Assembly: GCA_902772745.1 (NCBI GenBank)
Contig: CACYBV010000024.1
Location: 1 to 6,589 of the forward strand
Direction of reading: 5' to 3'
Length of the DNA: 6,589 nucleotides
From: an uncultured Eubacteriales bacterium
Lineage (GTDB): Bacteria; Bacillota; Clostridia; Lachnospirales; Lachnospiraceae
The position numbers and the translations under genes are program-made. The notes beneath the pieces were generated by a model. It worked only from the letters and a program-made list of their open reading frames with translations, was not told where the DNA came from and did not search any database. Positions 1 through 6,065 of the stretch are shown here, one piece after another; the stretch's first letter is position 1; every line of letters starts with the position of its first letter.

Positions 1-182
1 CTCTGCCTGTCGAAATACGCCAGTGTAATGTGGCGGCTTTCGGGGTCGATGTTCACCGGGGTAATCGGCGTCGGAACTTTCTGCAGAAGCGCAAGATGCC
101 TTGTCCTGTAGTCCTCGATCGTGTAGTTGATCATTTCCTCAAAGGACGATCCCCTCAGTCCCCTGCTGTTCCAAGTGGCCAC
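1..182 (-). CDS. recU: Holliday junction resolvase RecU, N-terminal part (cut by window edge)
   Basis: RecU is the Firmicutes endonuclease that resolves Holliday junctions during recombination and chromosome segregation in the cytoplasm. About 60 residues are visible. They begin (V/M)ATWNSRGLRGSSFEEMIN and continue through a KVPTPITPVNID segment and RHITLAYFDRQS. The NSRG element, the K-x-PTP-x-x-x-V segment and the following YF motif match the start of RecU proteins as I know them. The conserved acidic nuclease residues would lie beyond the left edge, so catalytic integrity cannot be judged. The start is a GTG at 182, chosen because the conserved TWNSRG begins three codons in and a GGAGG sits 10 bases upstream. 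The next in-frame ATG (codon 17) would remove the conserved start. The gene overlaps the 3' end of the pseudouridine synthase by 28 bases in another frame, suggesting cotranscription. RecU often pairs with a penicillin-binding protein gene, but that neighbour, if present, is outside this window. Confidence 0.9.
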   Translation of the reverse strand, partial: MATWNSRGLRGSSFEEMINYTIEDYRTRHLALLQKVPTPITPVNIDPESRHITLAYFDRQ

Positions 183-1111
183 TCTTTCGGTGCCTCCGTT
201 TCAAATACTTTTCCGGCGAGATCGGAAAGAGCGCAGTCCCCGGGGAATTCCAGTCTGCAGGCCATAAGGCACTGCATCCCGAGATGATACTTCCGGTTCA
301 TCTCCGGGTCGCCGTACTTGGGATCTCCAAGAATCGGATGACCGGATGATGCGAGCTGCGCGCGGATCTGGTGGCTTTTCCCTGTGAAAATCTCAACAAG
401 AAGAAGCGTCCGGTCCGAATACACCCTAAGAGGCTTCACCGCCGTGTGGATGCGCTCCGCTCCGTGTACATTGTCCGCGTAAATCCTCACTTTATTGGTC
501 CGCCGGTCCTTGACGAGCCAGGAAGAGAATTCCCGCGGTTTTTCAATTCTTCCTGCAGCAAGCGCGTAATAGAATTTCCGGATCCTGTGTTCCCGGAACA
601 GCTCCGAAAGTACCTGCAGTCCGCGCAGCGATAGGCCCGCGCACATAATGCCCGAAGTATTCCGGTCCAGGCGGTTCACGACGGAGGGACGGAAGGACTC
701 GAAATCGGAGTCCGAAATAATACCGTTTCTTCTCGCGCGGAGTACCACCCATTCGTTTACGGAGACGTCGTACTGCGTCGCTTTCTGGGAAAGAATCCCC
801 GCCGGCTTCAGGAAAATGCAGACATCATTGTCTTCGTAAAGCACCGGGATTTCCGGAAAACTGATGTCTTCGATATTGTGCGGTTTTTCCTTCCCCCTCA
901 TTTTGAGGTATGTCTCTTCCGAGAGAAAAAACTGCACCGTATCCCCGAAAACGGTCTGCTCGTTCCCGAGCGCCTTTTCTCCGTTCAGCGTGATATTTTT
1001 TTTGCGGAGCATTTTGTAGACAAAACCCGGAGGCGCCTCCCTGAGATGGCGCTGCAGGACTTTGTCCAGCCGCTGATTCGACTGATTTGAGCCAAGCGTA
1101 ATTTCAATCAC
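155..1111 (-). CDS. RluC/RluD-type 23S rRNA pseudouridine synthase (RluA family)
   Basis: Converts specific uridines in RNA, in this family usually 23S rRNA, to pseudouridine. With the start used here the protein has 318 residues, normal for RluC/RluD relatives. An S4-like RNA-binding domain occupies about residues 13-62 (QRLDKVLQRHL, then KKNITLNGEKA). The catalytic motif is NRLDRNTSG with the presumed catalytic aspartate at about 149; the usual HRLD histidine is Asn here, a change I believe occurs in clostridial relatives. A second family motif, GKSHQIRAQLASSGHPILGD, covers about 244-263. I prefer the GTG at 1111 to the upstream in-frame ATG at 1165: a GGAG lies 7 bases before the GTG, the ATG has no Shine-Dalgarno, and relatives start about a dozen residues before QRLDK. 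The exact target uridine cannot be read from sequence, so no symbol is given. It lies 71 bases downstream of the two-helix membrane protein gene and overlaps recU by 28 bases. Confidence 0.9.
   Translation of the reverse strand: MIEITLGSNQSNQRLDKVLQRHLREAPPGFVYKMLRKKNITLNGEKALGNEQTVFGDTVQFFLSEETYLKMRGKEKPHNIEDISFPEIPVLYEDNDVCIFLKPAGILSQKATQYDVSVNEWVVLRARRNGIISDSDFESFRPSVVNRLDRNTSGIMCAGLSLRGLQVLSELFREHRIRKFYYALAAGRIEKPREFSSWLVKDRRTNKVRIYADNVHGAERIHTAVKPLRVYSDRTLLLVEIFTGKSHQIRAQLASSGHPILGDPKYGDPEMNRKYHLGMQCLMACRLEFPGDCALSDLAGKVFETEAPKEWPLGTAGD
193..197 (-). promoter_or_regulatory. Ribosome binding site of recU, inside the upstream gene
   Basis: A GGAGG sequence lies 10 bases before the GTG start at 182, within the last codons of the pseudouridine synthase gene. 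It is the main sequence support for the GTG start, together with the conservation of the RecU N-terminus. The spacing is slightly long but acceptable for a Gram-positive site. Confidence 0.6.
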
Positions 1112-1118
1112 AGTATTG

Positions 1119-1122
1119 CTCC
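1119..1122 (-). promoter_or_regulatory. Ribosome binding site deciding the GTG start of the pseudouridine synthase
   Basis: GGAG lies 7 bases before the GTG at 1111. The competing ATG at 1165 has no purine-rich site upstream and is itself part of a short inverted repeat. Confidence 0.55.
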
Positions 1123-1162
1123 GATGTACAGATAATTCCTTCCCGGGTGAAATTCCAGGCTT

Positions 1163-1180
1163 CATCCGGAATGACGGATG
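1163..1180 (-). other. Perfect 6-bp inverted repeat in the gap after the membrane protein gene
   Basis: On the minus strand CATCCG, a six-base loop TCATTC, then CGGATG form a perfect hairpin starting 2 bases after the membrane protein's TAA stop. No U-run follows on the minus strand, so it is not a standard intrinsic terminator. It could be an RNA processing or stabilising hairpin in the polycistronic message, or chance. The rest of the 71-base gap (1112-1182) contains only the ribosome binding site of the next gene and no clear promoter. Confidence 0.35.
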
Positions 1181-1182
1181 TT

Positions 1183-1752
1183 TTACATGCTGATTGCGCG
1201 AAGCACGCCTTCCTGCTGCAGGAGACGCTCGTCTGCGGTATCCCGGTCGGATCCGGGAAGTCCCTGCAGGCGTTTTTCAAAGCTTTTCAGGTTTTTATAA
1301 ACCGTGAGATCGCCGTCCAGATCCGAGAGCCTTAAAAACCCGTGAAGGTATTCCTCGATCTCCTGCGCGTTCAGCTTTTCGTCCGGAATATAACAGAAGA
1401 TACCGTTTTCATGGACATAGGCATAGGCAAGGTCAAAGGCTTTCCCGTCCTTTCCCGCGATCAAAAGTCCGGTGTCCAGGATTCCGGAACCCGCAAGGCT
1501 GCGGATCCTGTCGTACTCTTCTTTCGGACGGTCCTTGTGCTTCAGCATCGGAACCAGCGTCGAAATCTGCATCGCAAGCGGAATCACGAGAAGCGCCGCG
1601 ATGATCGAGTACCAGTTTTTGGTCGTGCCCCTCATGATGATGCCGTAGGCGGCGATCCCGGCAATCACAGCCGCAATGATCAGGGAGAAGACAAAAAGGT
1701 TTGTCTTCCGCTGCTTCAAATATCCGTAATGGCCCTTTACCGCCCGTTTCAT
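1183..1752 (-). CDS. Two-helix membrane protein of unknown function, coupled to alaS
   Basis: A 189-residue protein I cannot assign to a named family. It has a short basic N-terminus (MKRAVKGHYGYLKQRK), two predicted membrane helices at about 18-40 and 46-70, and a soluble C-terminal region of about 119 residues. The positive-inside rule (basic N-terminus; KHKDRPK after helix 2) predicts both ends in the cytoplasm. The soluble part is mixed alpha/beta in character, with a central LDTGLLIAGKDGKAFDLAYAYV stretch split by polar residues and an acidic EIEEYLHGF segment. I see no catalytic motif. The ATG at 1752 overlaps the alaS stop as ATGA, and only a weak GAAGAA-type purine stretch precedes it, so translation is probably coupled to alaS. 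I have an impression that similar small proteins sit beside alaS/recU genes in Lachnospiraceae; that is memory, not shown here. Reality as a gene is well supported by length, coupling and composition; function is unknown. Confidence 0.8.
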   Translation of the reverse strand: MKRAVKGHYGYLKQRKTNLFVFSLIIAAVIAGIAAYGIIMRGTTKNWYSIIAALLVIPLAMQISTLVPMLKHKDRPKEEYDRIRSLAGSGILDTGLLIAGKDGKAFDLAYAYVHENGIFCYIPDEKLNAQEIEEYLHGFLRLSDLDGDLTVYKNLKSFEKRLQGLPGSDRDTADERLLQQEGVLRAISM

Positions 1753-4433
1753 ACGATCATTTCTTCGGCAAGAGAAGCGGCTTTCCGAATAGCTTCGTCA
1801 ATGCCCCCGGGGTTCTTTCCGCCGGCCTGCGCAAAGTTCGGACGTCCGCCGCCGCCTCCGCCGACCAGAGATGCGATGCCCCGGATCAGGTTTCCCGCGT
1901 GCGCGCCGCGCTTCACCGCATTGTCGCCGGCTGCAGCGATCAGGCTGACCTTTCCGTCCTTTTCCGATGCCAGAAGGATCAGGCAGTCGCCGAGTTTGTC
2001 CCGAAGATCGTCTGACAGGTTCCGAAGTTCGTTCATGTCGACGTTTTCGACTTTCGCGGTCAGGACTTTGATGCCTTTGACATCCTGTACATTGTCGAGG
2101 ATGTTCGACGCCGCATTCTTCGCGAGCTTCTGTTTCAGGCTTTCATTCTCGGACTGGAGGGCCTTGTTCTCCGAAAGGAGGCTCTCGATGCGGTGATACA
2201 GACCGCCCGCATTGGTCTTAAGAAGCGCTGCGGCTGCCGTAAGCTCCTCTTCCGCCTTCCGGTAATACTCAAGCACGTTGTCGCCGGTGATCGCTTCGAT
2301 TCTGCGGACGCCGGCCGCTATTCCGGATTCCGATACAATCTTGAACGTCATGATGTCCGCGGTGTTTTTCACATGCGTACCGCCGCAGAATTCCATCGAT
2401 TCGCCCATTGTGACGACGCGGACGGTTTCGCCGTATTTCTCTCCGAAAAGCGCCATCGCACCGCGCTTTCTGGCTTCTTCAAGAGGCAGAACTTCCGTCA
2501 CGACGGGAAGCGCCATTCGGATGCTCTGATTGACGATGTCCTCGGTCTTTTTGATCTCTTCCGCGCTCATTGCGGTGAAATGCGTAAAGTCGAAGCGCAG
2601 CCTTGCGGCGTTGTTCAGGGAACCCGCCTGCTCCACGTGGGAGCCGAGGACAGTCCTCAAAGCAAACTGCAGAAGATGTGTCGCGCTGTGGTTTTTGCAG
2701 GTGTTTCTGCGGTTTTCTTCGTCTACCCTGAGGGTAACCGTATCCCCGAGCGTAAAAGAGCCGGACTCCACTTCGCCCACGTGCGCGATTTTGCCGCCCT
2801 GGAGCTTTCTGGTCTCACGGACGATAAATTTGCCGTGCGGGCTTTCGATCACGCCGAAATCGCCTTCCTGGCCGCCCATAGTGGCATAGAAAACAGACTC
2901 CCGGACAATGAGCGCACCTTTGTCGCCTTCCTCAAGCGTATCGACAATCGCGCCAAAGTCCGCGATCTTTCCGTTTTCGTCCTTTGTGTCCTCGTCGCGA
3001 AGCACCATCGCGCTGATGAGGGACTCGTTTTCATATCTGTCATAGCCGACGAATTCACTGGTCACCGAGGGATCCAGCTCGTCGTAGGCCGTCGCGTCCT
3101 TGCCCATGTAATTTGAGACCGCGCGGGCGGAACGGGCTGCATTCTTCTGCGCCTCCATGGCGGAATCAAAGCCCGGCTCATCAAGTGTCAGTCCCTGCTC
3201 GGCGAGGATTTCCTCCGTAAGATCTCTCGGGAAGCCGAAAGTGTCGTACAGACGGAAGGCCGCATCTCCGGAAAGCACCGTTTCTCCGCTCTTCTTCAGC
3301 TCTTCCATCTCCTCCGACAGGATCGAAAGACCGGTGTCGATCGTACGGTTGAATTTATTTTCCTCTTCGCGGATCACGGCAAGGATCATTGCCTTCTTTT
3401 CTTCAAGTTCCGGATAGCCGTCCTTCGAGGTTTCGATGACGGTTTCCGCAAGGCTCGAAAGGAAGGTCGTGCGGATGCCAAGGAGCCTTCCGTGACGTGC
3501 CGCGCGCCGAAGAAGCCGCCGGAGAACATAGCCGCGGCCGTTGTTTGAGGGCATGATGCCGTCCGAGATCATGAAGGTCACGGAACGGATATGGTCCGTA
3601 ATAATGCGGATCGAAATATCCGACTTCTCATTGGATTTATAGGCAACACCGGCGATTTCGCCGACATGTTCCGTCAGCGCGCGGAGGGTGTCGATCTCGA
3701 AAATCGAGTCCACGTCCTGGACAACGACCGCAAGGCGCTCCAAGCCCATGCCGGTATCGATGTTCTTCTGTGCAAGCTCTGTGTAGTTTCCGTGCCCGTC
3801 GTTGTTGAACTGCGAGAACACATCGTTCCAGACCTCGATATAACGGTCGCAGTCGCAGCCGACGCCGCAGGTGGGCTTGCCGCAGCCGTACTTTTCGCCG
3901 CGGTCATAGTAGACCTCCGAACAGGGGCCGCAGGGGCCGGAGCCGTGCTCCCAGAAATTGTCCTCTTTGCCGAAACGGTAGATCCGCTCCGCCGGGATTC
4001 CTTCCTGCTTGTTCCAGATTTCAAAAGCCTCGTCATCGTCCTGATAGATCGACGGGTACAGACGGTCCGGATCGAGCCCGGCATATTTGGTCAGAAACTC
4101 CCAGGTCCAGTGGATGGCCTCTTTCTTGAAGTAATCGCCGAAGCTGAAGTTTCCGAGCATTTCAAAAAATGTCCCGTGGCGGCCGTCCTTGCCGACGTTG
4201 TCGATGTCGCCCGTGCGGATGCACTTCTGGCAGGTTGTGACGCGGCGCCTCGGAGGAATCTCCTGCCCCGTGAAATAAGGCTTTAAGGGCGCCATGCCCG
4301 AATTGATGATCAGAAGGCTGTTGTCATTGTGCGGAACAAGGGAAAAGCTGTTCATCCGAAGATGGCCGTTCTCCTTCTCGAAATAATCGAGGAACATCGA
4401 TCTGAGTTCATTAACACCGTACTTTTTTCCCAT
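1749..4433 (-). CDS. alaS: Alanyl-tRNA synthetase
   Basis: Class II cytoplasmic synthetase that charges tRNA-Ala with alanine and clears mischarged Ser/Gly. At 894 residues it is complete and near the usual length (about 875 in E. coli). The catalytic core spans about 1-240: the motif 1 region is near 25-55, motif 2 near 64-103 (RVTTCQKCIRTGDIDNVGKD, then FEMLGNFSFGDYF), DTGMGLERLA is at 226-235, and motif 3 is at 299-316 (GRGYVLRRLLRRAARHGR). The editing domain carries H582-x3-H586 (HSATH) and C683-x3-H687 (CGGTH), the four metal-binding/editing positions. A coiled coil lies at about 720-775, and the C-Ala domain has a six-Gly run (858-863) followed by RPNFAQAGG. Five Cys cluster at 168, 171, 184, 189, 193 and a sixth at 195, an insert I associate with clostridial AlaRS. 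The ATG start has GGAGGAG 9 bases upstream, and MGKKYGVNELRSMFLDYF is the expected N-terminus. The gene has its own likely promoter and no T-box. Confidence 0.98.
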   Translation of the reverse strand: MGKKYGVNELRSMFLDYFEKENGHLRMNSFSLVPHNDNSLLIINSGMAPLKPYFTGQEIPPRRRVTTCQKCIRTGDIDNVGKDGRHGTFFEMLGNFSFGDYFKKEAIHWTWEFLTKYAGLDPDRLYPSIYQDDDEAFEIWNKQEGIPAERIYRFGKEDNFWEHGSGPCGPCSEVYYDRGEKYGCGKPTCGVGCDCDRYIEVWNDVFSQFNNDGHGNYTELAQKNIDTGMGLERLAVVVQDVDSIFEIDTLRALTEHVGEIAGVAYKSNEKSDISIRIITDHIRSVTFMISDGIMPSNNGRGYVLRRLLRRAARHGRLLGIRTTFLSSLAETVIETSKDGYPELEEKKAMILAVIREEENKFNRTIDTGLSILSEEMEELKKSGETVLSGDAAFRLYDTFGFPRDLTEEILAEQGLTLDEPGFDSAMEAQKNAARSARAVSNYMGKDATAYDELDPSVTSEFVGYDRYENESLISAMVLRDEDTKDENGKIADFGAIVDTLEEGDKGALIVRESVFYATMGGQEGDFGVIESPHGKFIVRETRKLQGGKIAHVGEVESGSFTLGDTVTLRVDEENRRNTCKNHSATHLLQFALRTVLGSHVEQAGSLNNAARLRFDFTHFTAMSAEEIKKTEDIVNQSIRMALPVVTEVLPLEEARKRGAMALFGEKYGETVRVVTMGESMEFCGGTHVKNTADIMTFKIVSESGIAAGVRRIEAITGDNVLEYYRKAEEELTAAAALLKTNAGGLYHRIESLLSENKALQSENESLKQKLAKNAASNILDNVQDVKGIKVLTAKVENVDMNELRNLSDDLRDKLGDCLILLASEKDGKVSLIAAAGDNAVKRGAHAGNLIRGIASLVGGGGGGRPNFAQAGGKNPGGIDEAIRKAASLAEEMIV

Positions 4434-4442
4434 AAATGTTTT

Positions 4443-4449
4443 CTCCTCC
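4443..4449 (-). promoter_or_regulatory. Strong ribosome binding site of alaS
   Basis: GGAGGAG is followed by nine bases (AAAACATTT) and the ATG at 4433. It is the strongest Shine-Dalgarno sequence in the window and directly abuts the 3' arm of a stable hairpin. Confidence 0.8.
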
Positions 4450-4470
4450 GCCGCCGGATTTTTCGGCAGC
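4450..4470 (-). other. Leader hairpin abutting the alaS ribosome binding site
   Basis: On the minus strand GCTGCCG (4470-4464), loop AAAAATC (4463-4457) and CGGCGGC (4456-4450) form a 7-bp stem with one G-U pair. The stem ends one base before the GGAGGAG Shine-Dalgarno sequence. No U-run follows, so it is not a classical terminator for the upstream gene. The predicted transcription start (about 4466) falls inside the 5' arm, so only RNA read through from upstream would carry the full stem. Confidence 0.5.
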
Positions 4471-4472
4471 TG

Positions 4473-4501
4473 TTTATAAAAAGTGCTGTAAGCTTATTCA
4501 A
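4473..4501 (-). promoter_or_regulatory. Likely sigma-A promoter of alaS
   Basis: A -35 box TTGAAT (4501-4496) and a -10 box TATAAA (4478-4473) are separated by exactly 17 bases, the optimal spacing for the housekeeping sigma factor. Transcription would start near 4466, giving a leader of about 32 bases. The -35 box overlaps the last codon and stop of the upstream lipoprotein gene. Placement just before alaS and the near-consensus boxes support it; no experimental evidence is available. Confidence 0.6.
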
Positions 4502-6065
4502 AATAGAGAATCGTGTGCACTGCCGAAAGGAAACGCTCCCCGTTCGCACGGTACAGGCCGAGAAGGTCCGCTTCCGCCACCGCATAGACCTCATGGAAAA
4601 CATCGGCAGTGGGGCTGTCGTAAAACCCGCTGTTCGCGTGAACAACGATATAGTGTTCCGATCCGTCCGCATCCTTCCGGATTCCGCCGTAGATCATCGC
4701 GTGCCCCTTCATCACGAGCACCGCACCCGGATGCCCGGACAAAACCGCCAGCTTTTCCTCATCCGACAGGCCTTCGACGGAAACGGCAAATTCTCCGCCG
4801 CCGTCATAGGACTTCATCCGCGAAGTGTTCCGCGGAAGCCGGATGCCGTAGCACTGGTACAGAAGCCCGGCCGTCGACGAGCAGTCGTAATACTCATTCG
4901 TATCGCCCCATCCGTAAGGGAAACCGGTCAGGCCGAAGCTTCGGGCTGCAAGGTCCTCCGCGCTGTAAGGCAGGAAACCCTCGGACAGCGCTTCCGGATC
5001 GGCGGACAGATATTCCGTCCTGAGCTGAAGATTCCCATCATGGTCTGCTCCCGGAAGAAGCACCGTATAGCCCGTACCGCTCTTCTCCGTATAGGGGATA
5101 ACCGTCCCGAGTCTCAGATTATACGTGCCCATCATATGCCGCATCTTCAGTACGACGAGAAAATATTCCGAGCTCAGATACGAGTGAAATTCCGGCCGGC
5201 TGCAGAAAGCCGCTTTCCTGCGCTCGATCCAGCCGAAGTAATTGCTTCCCTGCACAAAGAGGAACAGTCCGTCTGAAGATTCATGAAGTACGAGAACTCC
5301 TTCGCCGATGGAAAACATGCTTTCCTGAAGGAGATCGAAAGACTCGTTTGTGAGTTCGTTTTTTGCCGGAAGCATACTCGGGAAGCCCCGGACGTCCGCG
5401 TTTTCAGTAAGGAGCGCGTAACGCACCGAAAAACTTTCTTCCGTCAGCCCCCCGAGGTTCCGGTTTTCAGCGATTCTCCGGACCGCGTCATCCGTCCGTT
5501 CCTCCGTTCCGAGGTATGCTGTTTCGGGGAAGGCGTAGGTTCCGATCATCGTCCGGACGGATTCCGCCGTAAATAAGGGCTCTGAAAGCACATCATACAG
5601 GCAGGAACCTTCCGCCTGCAGGGTTCTCGTATTCAGCGCCGCGATGCCGGCGTCCACATAGTGTCCGAAGAAAATTTCTTTTCCTACGCGGGCTTCCTGT
5701 TCGCTTTCCGTTTCTTTCGTCTCTTCTGTCTGAAACGGCGCCTGCGTCTCAGTCTCCGTTTCGGTTTCGATGAGCGTTTCCGTTTCGGCCGGAGCTTCGG
5801 TTTCAGTCCGGGCCGGCGCCTCGGTATCGGACAGAATCTCCGATTCTGTCTCCGGCACTTCCGAAGTTTTTCTTTCTGCCGGTGTTTCCGTCAGGTTTAT
5901 TCCTTCTTCCGTCTCCCCGGTTTCTTCTCCCTCCGTCTGTGTTTTTATGATAATGTCCGCAGTCTGCCGTCCTTCCCTGCTGCCGCAGCCAAAGGCCGTG
6001 AGCAGGAGAAGCAGCACAGGTATGAGCGCTTTGATCCGTTTCATGGTTCCTGTTTTTTTATTCAT
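4494..6065 (-). CDS. Secreted lipoprotein with SH3-like domains and C40 (NlpC/P60) cysteine peptidase
   Basis: Probable cell-wall hydrolase cutting peptidoglycan stem peptides, anchored on the outer membrane face. With the start at 6065 it has 523 residues. A lipoprotein signal (MKRIKALIPVLLLLLTAFGC) ends at Cys27; the lipobox AFGC is slightly atypical at -3. A Glu/Thr-rich linker covers about 43-125. Next come a region resembling the NlpC/P60 stabilising domain (about 133-210), an SH3-like part (about 215-288: DVRGFPS, FDLLQESMFSIGEGVLVLHE, FGWIERRKA), a second SH3-like stretch (to about 350), and the C40 domain from about 376. Catalytic candidates are Cys395 (YYDCSST), His455 (KGHAMIYGG) and His476 (VVHANS), with YGWG before the Cys. 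This order matches SH3-containing C40 enzymes such as the gamma-D-glutamyl dipeptidyl-peptidase group. The ATG at 6065 overlaps the ATPase stop by 8 bases, with GGA 6 bases upstream; ATG 6044 (AGGA, 3 bases upstream) is an equal alternative. Its substrate is inferred, not shown. Confidence 0.88.
   Translation of the reverse strand: MNKKTGTMKRIKALIPVLLLLLTAFGCGSREGRQTADIIIKTQTEGEETGETEEGINLTETPAERKTSEVPETESEILSDTEAPARTETEAPAETETLIETETETETQAPFQTEETKETESEQEARVGKEIFFGHYVDAGIAALNTRTLQAEGSCLYDVLSEPLFTAESVRTMIGTYAFPETAYLGTEERTDDAVRRIAENRNLGGLTEESFSVRYALLTENADVRGFPSMLPAKNELTNESFDLLQESMFSIGEGVLVLHESSDGLFLFVQGSNYFGWIERRKAAFCSRPEFHSYLSSEYFLVVLKMRHMMGTYNLRLGTVIPYTEKSGTGYTVLLPGADHDGNLQLRTEYLSADPEALSEGFLPYSAEDLAARSFGLTGFPYGWGDTNEYYDCSSTAGLLYQCYGIRLPRNTSRMKSYDGGGEFAVSVEGLSDEEKLAVLSGHPGAVLVMKGHAMIYGGIRKDADGSEHYIVVHANSGFYDSPTADVFHEVYAVAEADLLGLYRANGERFLSAVHTILYFE
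5742..5810 (-). repeat. Glu-Thr dipeptide repeat tract in the lipoprotein linker
   Basis: The reading frame here encodes TETEAPAETETLIETETETE, a run of Glu-Thr dipeptides inside a wider acidic Glu/Thr-rich region (5691-5939). The DNA is correspondingly purine-rich on the coding strand, with short degenerate 6-base units. It is likely an extended, unstructured spacer that carries the folded domains away from the membrane anchor into the cell wall. The unit could expand or contract in multiples of six bases without breaking the frame. Confidence 0.7.

Noticed and set aside
1163..1184. Plus-strand terminator (hairpin followed by TTTT)
   Set aside because: No gene on the plus strand precedes it, the stem is only 6 bp and the T-run is four bases.
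1342..2196. 284-codon open frame on the plus strand
   Set aside because: It runs antisense across the membrane protein gene and the alaS end. Its product is low-complexity Arg/Pro/Ser-rich with no motif, while the minus-strand genes are clear.
2193..3116. 307-codon open frame on the plus strand inside alaS
   Set aside because: A shadow of the well-conserved alaS frame; no recognisable domain and no ribosome site of note.
4450..4470. Intrinsic terminator after the lipoprotein gene
   Set aside because: The stem is stable but is followed by GGAGGAG rather than a U-run on the minus strand.
4329..5276. 315-codon open frame on the plus strand
   Set aside because: Antisense to the alaS start and the C40 lipoprotein; the product is basic and motif-free, typical of a reverse-frame shadow in GC-rich DNA.
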